A stretch of DNA of 64,000 bases, from positions 1 through 64,000 of the forward strand of contig CAMLKG010000023.1 of NCBI GenBank assembly GCA_946480695.1, in the 5' to 3' direction. A program made the position numbers and the translations under genes. Numbering within the stretch: the stretch's first letter is position 1; the number at the start of each line of letters is the position of its first letter. This stretch comes from an uncultured Cellvibrio sp. (GTDB lineage: Bacteria > Pseudomonadota > Gammaproteobacteria > Pseudomonadales > Cellvibrionaceae). Below the pieces are notes generated by a model, which worked only from the letters and a program-made list of their open reading frames with translations, did no database searches and was not told where the DNA came from. Shown one piece after another: positions 41,144 to 50,970 of this stretch.

Positions 41144-43807
41144 CTAGGCAATTTGATAGGTAAAGTGCCCGTCCTCCGTTGCACCTACGTGAATTTTTTC
41201 AATGTTTACCCCATTGGCCATTTTTGCCAGGCACTCTGCCGCCAGTGTGGGCAATAGCGTGCGGGTCAAAATATTTTCAATATTGCGTGCACCTGTATCC
41301 ACTTCCTGGCTGCGCGCGAGGATATGCAACATTACATCATCATCGTAAGTAAACGCGGCGTTGTAGTGTTCTTTCACACGCTTTTTAATACGATTCATAT
41401 TAATCACGCAAATTTTCATCAGATCTTCATCACCCAACGGGTAATAGGGAATGACAGTCGTGCGGCCGATAAATGCCGGCTTGAAATAGCGCAGCAGTTG
41501 CGGGCGGAAATTATCGAGCAGCACTTCCGGATCAGGGCGGGTCTCCTGCGCTGCACACATTGCGCGGATATGTTCCTCCGCCGCGTTAGAAGTCATGATG
41601 ATAACCGTGTTACGGAAATCGATATCGCGCCCTTCACCGTCTTTGATGGTGCCCTTGTCAAACAAATTATAGAAAACGTCTTGTACGCCGGGATGGGCTT
41701 TTTCCATTTCATCAAGCAATATCACGCTGTAGGGTTTCCTGCGCACGGCTTCAGTCAGTACACCACCTTCACCGTAACCGACATAACCTGGAGGTGAACC
41801 CAACAGCATGGAAACTTTGTGTTCCTCTTTGAATTCGGACATGTTGATAACGGTAATATTTTGTTCGCCACCATACAAAATATCGGCGAGTGCAAGCGCG
41901 GTTTCCGTTTTACCTACACCGCTTGAGCCCACCATAAAAAATACGCCGATAGGTTTGCGCGGATCAGTTAAACCGGCGCGTGAGGTGCGAATACTTTGCG
42001 CAATGGCTTCAAGCGCATGTGGTTGGCCGATAACGCGTTGTCCCAATGCGTCCTGCAATTCCAAAATCGCTTTAATTTCATTGGACACCATTTTGCCGAC
42101 CGGGATGCCGGTCCAATTGGCGACGACCTCGGCAATCGCCTGGCCATCCACGTCTACTTTTATTAACGGATTTTCGCCTTGCAGTTGGGCAAGTTCATCG
42201 CGCAGTTTGCTTAATTGAGTGCGCAGGTCGTTAAGTTCCTGCTGCAATTCAGGCGTTGCTTCCGGTGATTGTTGCTGGTGGAAAATGCTTTCAATTTTTT
42301 GTTGCAATTCCTGGATGGCGGCAACGTGCTTGTTCTCGGCTTCCCATTGCGCTTCCTGGATTGCAAGCAAGGATTGCAATTCAGCTTTTTGCTGTTCCAG
42401 CAATTCAATGTTATGCGCGTAATTACCGTGGCTTGCGTTTTCACGCGCGAGTGATTCGATTGTGGAGTTGCATTGCGTGATCTGGCGACGCGTATCCTCA
42501 ATTGCGGAAGGCGTTGAACTTTGGCTTAAGGCAACGCGCGCGCAGGCCGTATCCAGCAAGCTGACAGATTTATCGGGCAATTGGCGCGCAGTGATATAAC
42601 GACTGGATAATTTGACGGATTCAATAATCGCTTCATCCAGGATGCGGACCTTGTGGTGCTTTTCCAACATGCCCGATACGGCACGCATCATATTGATCGC
42701 CTTTTCTTCATCGGGCTCTTCAATCTTTACCACCTGGAAGCGGCGGGTTAATGCGGGGTCGCGTTCAAAATATTTTTTATATTCCGCCCAGGTCGTAGCG
42801 GCTATGGTGCGCAATTCGCCACGCGCCAGGGCCGGTTTTAATAAATTAGCGGCATCTCCCTGGCCTTCCTTGCCCCCTGCACCGATCAGGGTGTGGGCTT
42901 CGTCAATAAACATAATGATGGGTTCAGGCGAGGCTTTTACTTCGGCAATAACCGATTTCAAACGGTTTTCAAATTCACCTTTAACGCTGGCACCCGCCTG
43001 CAATAAGCCCAGGTCCAAACTGCGAATGGTGACATTTTTTAACTGGTCCGGAACATCTCCCGATGCAATCCTTAACGCGAACCCCTCAACGACCGCTGTT
43101 TTTCCCACCCCGGCTTCACCCGTTAATATGGGATTATTTTGCCGGCGCCGAATCAGGATATCGACGATCTGGCGAACTTCCTCATCGCGGCCCAGCACCG
43201 CATCAATTTTTCCTTTTTTTGCGGCCTCGGTGAGGTTTACCGTAAATTTATCCAACGCAGGTGTTGAGCTGGGTACGGCGCTTACTTCACCCGTATTGAT
43301 GCCATTATCCTGTACGCTTGTTGATTTGGATTCGGAGGTTGTACCGACAATCGCACGGGTTAGTTCGCGTAAAGATTCGGGGGCAATTTTTCTCAGCTCG
43401 CCATTCGTAACTTCAGTTGCGCGACGAAGTCCATCGTCGAGCATTAATGCCGCGAGGATGTGTGCGGAAGTGATCTTGGGATACCCATATTCAACACTCG
43501 CCAGGATCCAGGCATTCTTGGTGAGGTCAACAATGGCGGGTGACAGTGCCGGCGCACGGGTATTGCCGCCTTTGATCGCATCCAGCTCACGGTTCAGGTG
43601 GCGCACCAGGTTACCAATATTAATTTCATATTTCGCCAGCAATGCCTGGATATCGCTGTCGGGAATTTCCAATAATTTTAATAGCCAATGTTCAATCTCC
43701 ACGTTGTAGTGCGTGCGCGATAAACATAAACCGGCGGCACCTTCCAATGCGTTACGACAAGGCTCATTTAATTTTACGACAAGCGATTTGAGATCGATGC
43801 TGATCAT
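41144..43807 (-). CDS. clpV: T6SS AAA+ ATPase ClpV (TssH)
   Basis: An 887-residue ClpB/ClpV-type unfoldase that disassembles contracted TssB/TssC sheaths. It has an N-terminal domain (to about residue 160) and a D1 AAA+ domain with Walker A GEAGVGKTAV (about 232-241) and Walker B FIDEAHTLIGAG. A coiled-coil middle region follows, then D2 with Walker A GSSGVGKTETA (about 620-630) and Walker B LLDEMEKAHPG. All key nucleotide-binding residues are present. The start has AAGGA upstream. It is the last T6SS gene of the minus-strand operon, 49 bases after tssG, and is followed by a terminator hairpin. Confidence 0.97.
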   Translation of the reverse strand: MISIDLKSLVVKLNEPCRNALEGAAGLCLSRTHYNVEIEHWLLKLLEIPDSDIQALLAKYEINIGNLVRHLNRELDAIKGGNTRAPALSPAIVDLTKNAWILASVEYGYPKITSAHILAALMLDDGLRRATEVTNGELRKIAPESLRELTRAIVGTTSESKSTSVQDNGINTGEVSAVPSSTPALDKFTVNLTEAAKKGKIDAVLGRDEEVRQIVDILIRRRQNNPILTGEAGVGKTAVVEGFALRIASGDVPDQLKNVTIRSLDLGLLQAGASVKGEFENRLKSVIAEVKASPEPIIMFIDEAHTLIGAGGKEGQGDAANLLKPALARGELRTIAATTWAEYKKYFERDPALTRRFQVVKIEEPDEEKAINMMRAVSGMLEKHHKVRILDEAIIESVKLSSRYITARQLPDKSVSLLDTACARVALSQSSTPSAIEDTRRQITQCNSTIESLARENASHGNYAHNIELLEQQKAELQSLLAIQEAQWEAENKHVAAIQELQQKIESIFHQQQSPEATPELQQELNDLRTQLSKLRDELAQLQGENPLIKVDVDGQAIAEVVANWTGIPVGKMVSNEIKAILELQDALGQRVIGQPHALEAIAQSIRTSRAGLTDPRKPIGVFFMVGSSGVGKTETALALADILYGGEQNITVINMSEFKEEHKVSMLLGSPPGYVGYGEGGVLTEAVRRKPYSVILLDEMEKAHPGVQDVFYNLFDKGTIKDGEGRDIDFRNTVIIMTSNAAEEHIRAMCAAQETRPDPEVLLDNFRPQLLRYFKPAFIGRTTVIPYYPLGDEDLMKICVINMNRIKKRVKEHYNAAFTYDDDVMLHILARSQEVDTGARNIENILTRTLLPTLAAECLAKMANGVNIEKIHVGATEDGHFTYQIA

Positions 43808-43856
43808 TCTTCAATCCTTACGAGAGGGTGAACAAGTGGTAGGGCGCCAGGGCACA

Positions 43857-44966
43857 TCATTTGGCGGATACCGTTATTTTAAAAGTTTTTTGTGTACTGC
43901 CAATGGTTGGTTTTTCGCTGGACGACAACCAGGTATTCCAACCCAAAATCGGTGACGCGGCATTGCGCAACTGGATCTTGTTGGGCAGATCTGCGCGATT
44001 GACCTCAATGACGAATTCATAATCGTGTTCGAGACCCATGTAAAAACGCACCATATCGTTCATCGCTGCCAGCGCCTTGGTGCCTGGTGCAAATTGATAA
44101 AACTGCGCTTTGGTCAGTGGCCCCAACACTATGCGAATTTTCCCCTGCGCGATCCAGCCGCGCGAACCCAGCATCGCGGATTGGGCCAGGCGCGCGTTTT
44201 GGCCCAGGGGTTCGGCTCTGGATGCCAGGCGGGTGCAAAAATCCGGTAACAAATCCTGCCATTGGCCAACAAATTCCTGGATCTTGACTGGCAACTGGAA
44301 GTAATCCGCAAGCATTTGTTTCAGCCCTTGCGATGAGCGAACCTTGTGGGTCAGGAGCCCGCTGTAAAACAACAGGGTCTCATCATTGAATGGCAAGCGA
44401 TTGGCAAGGCCGCGCGTACCCATGCCGATCATGGCCAATATAATCTGGCTGGGTGTGGTAGTCAGGGTGCTGCGTTGGTTTTTTAATTGTTTACGCTCGG
44501 ATTCCAGCGCGAGCTTGTATTTGGTATTCGCCTGGAAAAACAATGAAATTAAGCGGTGGTTAAATAAATCCAGAAATTGCGCCAACGCCGTATCTTTTAA
44601 TTTAAGGCGCTGCAAAATAAATTCGGTGTAATGATAAGGCAACACACCGCTACTTCCGGCCAAGCTGAGGAAATTGGTTTGAATACGGCAAAATCGCACG
44701 CTCGGGTCGGTCAGGTTTCCATCAATCTGAACAACATCGGATTCTGGAAAGCTTAAGGATGGTTTAGTGCGGAATTGCAAGATTTCACTGGCCGGCGGTG
44801 CAAATCCGCCAATGGTTTGAACGCGGGCTTGTAACTCGCGCGTGGAGTAATTTACCAATAAAGCGCGTTCGAGCAACCGCACAGCCTGAAAAAAACTGTA
44901 CTCGTGAGGCTCAGCCAGCAAGCGCTCAATTACAGAAGTGTTTTTTCGCCAGCGCGGGGAGAACAT
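43857..44966 (-). CDS. tssG: T6SS baseplate protein TssG
   Basis: A 369-residue TssG (ImpH family). It starts MFSPRWRKNTSVIERLLAEP followed by YSFFQAVRLLERAL. It contains the family segments LQFRTKPSLSFPESDV, QTNFLSLAGSSGVLPYHYTE and LHDMVRFYMG-like AAMNDMVRFYMGLEHDYEFV. With TssF, TssE and TssK it forms the baseplate wedge. The first 37 bases overlap the end of tssF in another frame, so the two are coupled; no better downstream start is apparent. Length is typical. Confidence 0.95.
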   Translation of the reverse strand: MFSPRWRKNTSVIERLLAEPHEYSFFQAVRLLERALLVNYSTRELQARVQTIGGFAPPASEILQFRTKPSLSFPESDVVQIDGNLTDPSVRFCRIQTNFLSLAGSSGVLPYHYTEFILQRLKLKDTALAQFLDLFNHRLISLFFQANTKYKLALESERKQLKNQRSTLTTTPSQIILAMIGMGTRGLANRLPFNDETLLFYSGLLTHKVRSSQGLKQMLADYFQLPVKIQEFVGQWQDLLPDFCTRLASRAEPLGQNARLAQSAMLGSRGWIAQGKIRIVLGPLTKAQFYQFAPGTKALAAMNDMVRFYMGLEHDYEFVIEVNRADLPNKIQLRNAASPILGWNTWLSSSEKPTIGSTQKTFKITVSAK

Positions 44967-46765
44967 TTTTTTAGGAAACCTTCTTTATTTTTCCGTTTCA
45001 CCAGAAGACGGGTAAACGAGTTAATGGAACAGTACAAACCAAAAAAGTGTTCGAGTATTGACGCGAACAGGAAACTGCTGCTGCCGGTGAAATGTAAATC
45101 GTCAATCAATAGTTCCAATTCAAGCCCGCGACATAAGGTGGTGCGTCCATCTATATTCAGTGGAGCATTCACCGGGCGTGCCGAGAGTGCCACTATGGAA
45201 TCAATTAATGCGCGTGAGGCGGAAGAGTCTTTGAAATCATACAAGCGCAAAATCTCTTTTAACGCGTTGGTTGCGTCTTTAGCACCCGTAATCGACAGAT
45301 GATTCAAATTCAAATGGGAAAGCAATCGCCAGCGCGCGCCGTCGCGCATGGGCGGGCGAATACATGCCGAAGGCTGGATTAGCAGGCGGACTTTTTCACA
45401 GGGCGGTGCGGCGTTGATACACTGCAATTTCGGTTGTTCAAGCGAATAAGGTAATTTGGCCGGCAAGTTGCGATTACTGCACAGGGTTTCGACCAATAAG
45501 GTTTTGTCGTCGGGGATATTGGGGTTAAAAGCCAAGTCCACCAGTGTTAAAAAAATGTCAGTCGCATCATCACGTAGTTGAGCGTTCAGTTTTGCGGAAC
45601 GCCGCGCGGCAAACCAAAACGATTGCTGGTTGAAATCCAGGTGCTCGTGCTTCAACCCATACAAGGGGATAAACGGCGTTTGTGATCCGTCAGAGCCGGC
45701 GGCAATCACCTGGTTAATAGAATAAACCTCAAAGCCTTGCGGGCGGCGTATATCGGGAACAACTTGATATTCGTCGCGGGTGTGGTCCACTTTAATCGGG
45801 TCAGCTTTGTGTTCGAATAAATTAATAACCGGCGTGCAGCCCAAAACAAAGGTTTGGGCATTGATATTATGTTCCAGCTCGATATTGGACTGGTTCAAAT
45901 AAATATAGATATTCAGTTCGGATGTGGTGTGCGCGGGGATATATTTATCCAGGCCATCTATATCAATGAAAAGAAATTTTTCCGGGAAGACAAAAAATTC
46001 GGTTAATAACCGGTAGCCCAGCATTGACGTGGCGGGGTAGGGCAGCAGCCCTTCGTGTTCGGCAAAGCCAACGGGTTTTAATAATTGTTTGCCCGCATAT
46101 ACAGGCGTTACGTCCGTTTCCGTTGTGGTGATGACCAATTGCTGGCACTCATTCATTAGCATTTCATACAACGGATAAATGTGCTGGGCCTGGCCTTTCA
46201 GGTAAAAGCGCAAGCGCTTCGGACGCAACTCGCCAATATTTATTGCATCGTTGAAGCTGCGCAATTGCAAGCGCAAAACCCCGCCTGCACCGCGAATGTT
46301 ATTGGCGCCGGGTGTGGCAAAGGGCCGTCCCAGCAAACGCGCTTCTTCAACAACCAGCGGCAATAATTCCGTGTCGTAAACGGTAGAGAATTTGCAAGTC
46401 TCGCCCTGGAATTGTTCGGTTTCCAATAGTGTTTTTGCCGGTAATTCGTAGTTGCCTTCCAGTTGATCCCGGTCGGGAACAAACTGTGCTATCGACATTG
46501 AGGGAACAGGGCACTGGTAATGCGGGAATAATACCGACAAAAGCGCATCGCTTAATTCGGGAAAGTCATCGTGTAACTTGTGGTGGATTCGCGCGTTTAA
46601 ATAGGCAAAACTTTCGATAAGGCGTGATACATGCGGGTCTTCAATCGTGTCCGTACTTATACCCAGGCGACCGGCAATTTTGGGATGTTCCTTGGCAAAG
46701 CGTGCGCCCAATTGGCGAATATAGGCCAGCTCTTTTTCGTAATAGGGGAGTAACTCATCAGCCAT
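44930..46765 (-). CDS. tssF: T6SS baseplate protein TssF
   Basis: A 611-residue TssF (ImpG family). The hallmark N-terminus is MADELLPYYEKELAYIRQLG, with FAKEHPKIAGRLGIS and SRLIESFAYLNARIHHKLHD, then FPELSDALLSVLFPHYQCPV. Central beta-rich parts and a C-terminal region (LELELLIDDLHFTGSSSFLF, HFFGLYCSINSFTRLLVKRK) are typical. It forms the baseplate with TssG and TssE. The start overlaps tssE by 8 bases and the end overlaps tssG by 37. Confidence 0.96.
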   Translation of the reverse strand: MADELLPYYEKELAYIRQLGARFAKEHPKIAGRLGISTDTIEDPHVSRLIESFAYLNARIHHKLHDDFPELSDALLSVLFPHYQCPVPSMSIAQFVPDRDQLEGNYELPAKTLLETEQFQGETCKFSTVYDTELLPLVVEEARLLGRPFATPGANNIRGAGGVLRLQLRSFNDAINIGELRPKRLRFYLKGQAQHIYPLYEMLMNECQQLVITTTETDVTPVYAGKQLLKPVGFAEHEGLLPYPATSMLGYRLLTEFFVFPEKFLFIDIDGLDKYIPAHTTSELNIYIYLNQSNIELEHNINAQTFVLGCTPVINLFEHKADPIKVDHTRDEYQVVPDIRRPQGFEVYSINQVIAAGSDGSQTPFIPLYGLKHEHLDFNQQSFWFAARRSAKLNAQLRDDATDIFLTLVDLAFNPNIPDDKTLLVETLCSNRNLPAKLPYSLEQPKLQCINAAPPCEKVRLLIQPSACIRPPMRDGARWRLLSHLNLNHLSITGAKDATNALKEILRLYDFKDSSASRALIDSIVALSARPVNAPLNIDGRTTLCRGLELELLIDDLHFTGSSSFLFASILEHFFGLYCSINSFTRLLVKRKNKEGFLKKCSPRAGEKTLL

Positions 46766-47252
46766 GTTGTGATTCTTCTACTTTAACGGTACGGAAAACA
46801 GGATCGAGTACTGAATCGAAAATAATAACTTCCGGTGCCGGGTCTGCATAAAGGGTGGCATCTATCCGAAAGCGCAAAGTCCTATCGCTCATTTCTTTAT
46901 TGTCAATATGGATTACCTTGATGGTTTTAAAACGTGGCTCATAGGTGGCCAAGGTATTTTCAAGGCTCTTTATAAATTGCCGTTTTTTTTCTATGTCGGC
47001 GATATTAACAGTTGCCAGGTCCGGCAGGCCGTAATTCAACAAGGATTTTTCCAGTTGCGTTAGTTGCTCCGGTGGGGTCTGCATACGGAAACGCGTATTC
47101 ATTAAGTTTTCCAGGTCGCGTTTTACGCTGTTGCGCAAATCACGCAAATATTGCACACGGCTTTTATCCTGGTCCAGCGAACTTGTCGGTTCGTCATCCA
47201 TTAACCGATCGAGTATTGACGGGCGAATTTCCAGTTTTTTATCGATTTTCAC
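46758..47252 (-). CDS. tssE: T6SS baseplate protein TssE (gp25-like)
   Basis: A 164-residue gp25/lysozyme-like family protein. The N-terminus IRPSILDRLMDDEP, the segment QYLRDLRNSVKRDLENLMNT, the family motif LLNYGLPDLATVNI and the C-terminal LRFRIDATLYADPAPEVIIF identify TssE, which initiates sheath assembly on the baseplate. It lies 20 bases after tssC2 and overlaps tssF by 8. Confidence 0.95.
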   Translation of the reverse strand: MKIDKKLEIRPSILDRLMDDEPTSSLDQDKSRVQYLRDLRNSVKRDLENLMNTRFRMQTPPEQLTQLEKSLLNYGLPDLATVNIADIEKKRQFIKSLENTLATYEPRFKTIKVIHIDNKEMSDRTLRFRIDATLYADPAPEVIIFDSVLDPVFRTVKVEESQHG

Positions 47253-47272
47253 AACATCCCATCCCTATATTA

Positions 47273-48838
47273 TCAGGCGGTTTGCAATAGTTCGGTGACC
47301 AATTCCAGTTCCGAAACCATTTGGTCGAGTTGGTAATGGGGAACCAAGTGGATCACGCAAAAATATTGGCCGGGTTTATCGGGGCGCTCGGTGACTTTTA
47401 CATTTGCTTGCCGCAAGGGATAGCGCGCTTGTTCTTCCCAATCAAGGTCGTCGCGACCGGTGGTGTAGCGAAATAACCATTCCATCAGGAAACGCTCACA
47501 ATCTTCGGCGGTAATAAAGGAACCGATTTTGTCCCGGATCATGACCTTCAGATAATGTGCAATGCGCGATGCGCAAAGCACATGCTGTAACATCGCTGAC
47601 AGTTTTGCATTAACATCTTCGGCTTTGGAATTACGATGTTTGGGATGTTGTACCGATTGATTGCTGTAAAAAGCGGTGAAGGGGGTATCGTAACAATGGC
47701 ACAGGGGAATTAATCCCAGGTCACTTAATTCACGCTCCATTGAATCGGTGATGATTACATCAACCGAGGGTTTGATAACAAGCATGTCCTTATCGGTACC
47801 AAAGCCGACACTGGGAAGATTGGTAATTAGCCCCCCGCCGATTTGGTCGCGCGGTACTCCGCGGATATGTCCAAACCAACCTACATTGGCAAATTCGCGA
47901 ATCAGTACTCCGCCAAAGGCATAACAGGCATTTCCCCACAGGTAAGTAGAACGGCCATCCTTTCCCGGTTTTTCGTAAAAGTAAATTCCTTTGTGGCTGC
48001 CCGGTTCGGTTCGGTAGGGCTTGCGCATCAGGATCTTGGGAAGCGTCAAGCCGAGGAAACGGCTATCTTGCTTTTCGCGCAGGGAGCGCCAGCGAATATA
48101 TTCATTTTGCGCAAAAATACTGTGCAGATTGATGGGCATCCCCAAGGTGGAAAAATCGTCGAGGCCAAAAAATTCACTCGATACGGAACAAATAAACGGC
48201 GCGAAAGAAGCGGCAGCAATCTGGCTTAATCCCGACAGGGTGGAAATGTCATCGTGAGGGTGCCGGGCGGAACGTTTATGGCTGATTTCGTAATCGCCAA
48301 TGATCACCCCGAAGGGCTCACCGCCCGGTGTTCCGTATTCCTCGCTGTATATTTTTTGGAAGAGCTGGCTTTGATCGACATCCAGCGCGCGTTCAATATC
48401 CTTGCTTACTTCCCCCCAGGAAATATCAAGCATCCGGATTTTTATGGTGCGGCTGGCTTCTGCCTGAGTGACCAGATACCAAAGTCCACGCCAGCTTGCT
48501 TCCAATTGCTGGAACTCTTTGTGATGGATAATCGCATTGACCTGGTCGTTGATCATCTGATCCAGCAGCGCCATGGATTTGTGCAAGGCTAATTCAACAT
48601 CGCGCGCGTTATTCAAACGCGAACAGTCCTCATAATTTTTTAGCCAAAAGGTTATTGCCTTATTTGCATCCGGTTCTGCGAGGAAATCGGCATGGCTGAC
48701 CAACACAGGCTGTTGTTGACAGGCAATGTCTAACAGGCTGGGTGGTGGGATAACTGAGCTCTGCTGTGCTACGTCGTCATGATGGGAGGTTGTCACAAAA
48801 GAGTCCATTACTAAGTGAAAAGGAGGCGATTGCAACAT
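47273..48838 (-). CDS. tssC: Second T6SS sheath large subunit, TssC2 paralogue
   Basis: A 521-residue TssC/VipB-family protein and a clear paralogue of the product at 48932-50422. The common core reads LEASWRGLWYLVTQAE, KDIERALDVDQSQLFQKIYS, GGEPFGVIIGDYEISH, RIAHYLKVMIRDKIGSF and YTTGRDDLDWEEQARYPLRQ. It differs in an N-terminal extension (about 60 residues) and a divergent C-terminus (LVPHYQLDQMVSELELVTEL). The start ATG has AAGGGGG nearby. It lies 93 bases after tssC1, with a hairpin between. It may form mixed or alternative sheaths or cap one end; which of these is unknown. Confidence 0.92.
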   Translation of the reverse strand: MLQSPPFHLVMDSFVTTSHHDDVAQQSSVIPPPSLLDIACQQQPVLVSHADFLAEPDANKAITFWLKNYEDCSRLNNARDVELALHKSMALLDQMINDQVNAIIHHKEFQQLEASWRGLWYLVTQAEASRTIKIRMLDISWGEVSKDIERALDVDQSQLFQKIYSEEYGTPGGEPFGVIIGDYEISHKRSARHPHDDISTLSGLSQIAAASFAPFICSVSSEFFGLDDFSTLGMPINLHSIFAQNEYIRWRSLREKQDSRFLGLTLPKILMRKPYRTEPGSHKGIYFYEKPGKDGRSTYLWGNACYAFGGVLIREFANVGWFGHIRGVPRDQIGGGLITNLPSVGFGTDKDMLVIKPSVDVIITDSMERELSDLGLIPLCHCYDTPFTAFYSNQSVQHPKHRNSKAEDVNAKLSAMLQHVLCASRIAHYLKVMIRDKIGSFITAEDCERFLMEWLFRYTTGRDDLDWEEQARYPLRQANVKVTERPDKPGQYFCVIHLVPHYQLDQMVSELELVTELLQTA

Positions 48839-48897
48839 CGCCCCCTTATTGGATTAATCAGTCAATACAACGATTGGAATTATGAACGTGAGCAAAT

Positions 48898-48924
48898 GCG
48901 CGTTGACGATTTCATTCAACGCGC
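48898..48924 (-). terminator. Hairpin between tssC1 and tssC2
   Basis: Perfect 9-9-9 inverted repeat GCGCGTTGA ... TCAACGCGC, 8 bases after the tssC1 stop codon. No T-run follows on the minus strand. It may stabilise the abundant tssB-tssC1 message or reduce readthrough into tssC2, giving unequal amounts of the two subunits. Confidence 0.55.
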
Positions 48925-48931
48925 AAGGCTG

Positions 48932-50422
48932 TTAACCCGCTTTAGGAATATTCGCCACCAAACGCAATGACGCGGTAAGCTCTTCCATTTGCAACCAGGG
49001 GCGCATCATTACGACGGCGTTATACACACCAGGTTGACCGGGGACTTCCTTAACTTCCACGCGCGCCTCACGCAATGGATATTGCGCCTTCGCTTCAGCG
49101 CTTGCGCCTTCGCTACCATTCACGTAGTTGCTGATCCAGCGATTTAACCAGGCCTCCGCTTCGCCCGGCTCCATGAAGGAACCGATCTTGTCGCGCGCCA
49201 TCACTTTCAGGAAATGGGCGATACGTGAAGTTGCCATAACGTAAGGCAAGCGCGCCGAAATTGCAGCGTTGGCGGTTGCATCCGGGTTGTCGAATTTTTT
49301 GGGGCGTTGGGTAGTTTGCGCACCAAAGAAAACCGCGTAATCCGTATTTTTATAGTGACACAATGGCAGGAAACCCAATTTGCTGAGTTCGGCTTCGCGG
49401 CGATCGGTAATGCCAATTTCAGTTGGGCATTTTTGATCCGTGTCGCCATCATCGCTTACAAATACATGGCTTGGCAGGCCTTCGACTTTGCCACCGCCTT
49501 CAGCGCCGCGAATAGCTGTACACCAGCCGTATTCCGAGAATGCGTTGGTCAGGGTGGTACCCAGCGCATAAGCCGCGTTCATCCAGCAATAATCATCATG
49601 GTCTGTTTCGACATGGCGACCATCGTCTGTACGAGCGACTTCCTCGTAGTTAAATGCTTCTACCGGTTTGGTGGCCTGGCCGTAAGGCAGGCGAGCCAAG
49701 ACGCGCGGCATGGCCAGGGTTACAAAGCGGGAATCTTCGGTATCGCGGAAACTGCGCCACTGGATGTATTCGGCGCTGTCGAAAATCTTTTCCAGATCAC
49801 GCGGTTTGGATAATTCGGTGAAACTGTCAAAGCCGAACATTTCAGGCGCGGCAGCGGATAGGAACGGACAGAAACCTGCAGCGGCAACATTAGACATTTT
49901 TGACAACAGGGAAATGTCGTCCGGATGAGTAGAAAATTCATAGTCGCCAATCAATGCCGCGTAAGGCTGGCCACCGGCAGTACCGAATTCGCTTTCGTAA
50001 ATTTTCTTGAAAATCTGGCTTTGATCGAATTCAACGGCTTTTTCCAGATCCTTACCCAACTCCTTTTTGCTGATATTCATCATGCGGATTTTCAATTGGG
50101 TGCTGGTTTCGCTGTTATTAACCAGGTAATTCAATCCACGCCATGAACCTTCAAGCTTCTGGAATTTCTCGTTGTGCATGACGGCGGCCAATTGCCTGGA
50201 CATGGCTTCGTCAATGGCTTTAATGGCGGCATTGATTGTGACAGAGAGGTTCTTATCCCACTTCACCGTGCCTTTCATTGCCTCTTGTGTCAACGTGCGC
50301 AGGAGTTCTTCTGTTTCATTGCGGGCTGTTTGCTTGGTCGCGCTAATTGCCTGCTCCAGGAAACTGACGTCGTTGGTTTGCGCTTCGGCCTGCTGGCTGG
50401 CTACTTGTTCTTGAGTAGTCAT
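48932..50422 (-). CDS. tssC: T6SS sheath large subunit TssC1 (VipB)
   Basis: A 496-residue TssC, the main sheath subunit partner of TssB. Family features: [91 protein letters not shown] and the C-terminal [20 protein letters not shown]. It begins five bases after tssB, in the usual order, and is the canonical copy by similarity to other TssC proteins. Confidence 0.97.
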   Translation of the reverse strand: MTTQEQVASQQAEAQTNDVSFLEQAISATKQTARNETEELLRTLTQEAMKGTVKWDKNLSVTINAAIKAIDEAMSRQLAAVMHNEKFQKLEGSWRGLNYLVNNSETSTQLKIRMMNISKKELGKDLEKAVEFDQSQIFKKIYESEFGTAGGQPYAALIGDYEFSTHPDDISLLSKMSNVAAAGFCPFLSAAAPEMFGFDSFTELSKPRDLEKIFDSAEYIQWRSFRDTEDSRFVTLAMPRVLARLPYGQATKPVEAFNYEEVARTDDGRHVETDHDDYCWMNAAYALGTTLTNAFSEYGWCTAIRGAEGGGKVEGLPSHVFVSDDGDTDQKCPTEIGITDRREAELSKLGFLPLCHYKNTDYAVFFGAQTTQRPKKFDNPDATANAAISARLPYVMATSRIAHFLKVMARDKIGSFMEPGEAEAWLNRWISNYVNGSEGASAEAKAQYPLREARVEVKEVPGQPGVYNAVVMMRPWLQMEELTASLRLVANIPKAG

Positions 50423-50427
50423 ATCAA

Positions 50428-50937
50428 TTACTCCTCATCCTTCTTAACACCCAGTTCACTCGACAATGAAGTGAGTGCATTGGTATTGCTTAATACATCT
50501 TCCAATATGGATTCCAGCTCTTCCGAGCGATCAGCCTTAGTCAGCAAGTCGCGCAGCTTATTGCGTGTATCCATTAATTTTTTCAGTGGCTCAAGTTGCT
50601 CCACGATGCGGTGCGGCTCAAAATCTTCCATGTTTTTGAAATCCAGGTTCACAGACATTTCGCTACCATCACCCTCCAGGAGGTTTTCTACTTTCATGCG
50701 CAATTGGGGGTTAACCTTTGACATGATTTCGTTAAAGTTATCGCGATCAATCTGGGAGAATTTGCGCTCTTTGAGCGGCTTTTTACTGTCGGCATTGTCA
50801 CCTGAATAATCGCCCATCACACCCATCACGAAAGGAATTTCTTTTTCGACAACAGTGCCGTTGGTTTCCAAATCGTATGTGATGTGAACACGAGGCTTTC
50901 TTACACGCTTCAATTTGTCATGGATACTCTCGGACAT
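50428..50937 (-). CDS. tssB: T6SS sheath small subunit TssB (VipA)
   Basis: A 169-residue TssB. Signature residues include [51 protein letters not shown] and the C-terminal [13 protein letters not shown]. It pairs with TssC to form the contractile sheath. It lies 33 bases after tssA and five bases before tssC1. Confidence 0.97.
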   Translation of the reverse strand: MSESIHDKLKRVRKPRVHITYDLETNGTVVEKEIPFVMGVMGDYSGDNADSKKPLKERKFSQIDRDNFNEIMSKVNPQLRMKVENLLEGDGSEMSVNLDFKNMEDFEPHRIVEQLEPLKKLMDTRNKLRDLLTKADRSEELESILEDVLSNTNALTSLSSELGVKKDEE

Positions 50938-50970
50938 AATCCCTAATCCTCTCTGGCTAGGTGGTTAAAA

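Noticed and set aside
42612..43709. 365-codon plus-strand ORF
   Set aside because: Lies wholly antisense to clpV, whose motifs are intact; it has low-complexity Ser/Arg/Ala composition and no domain.
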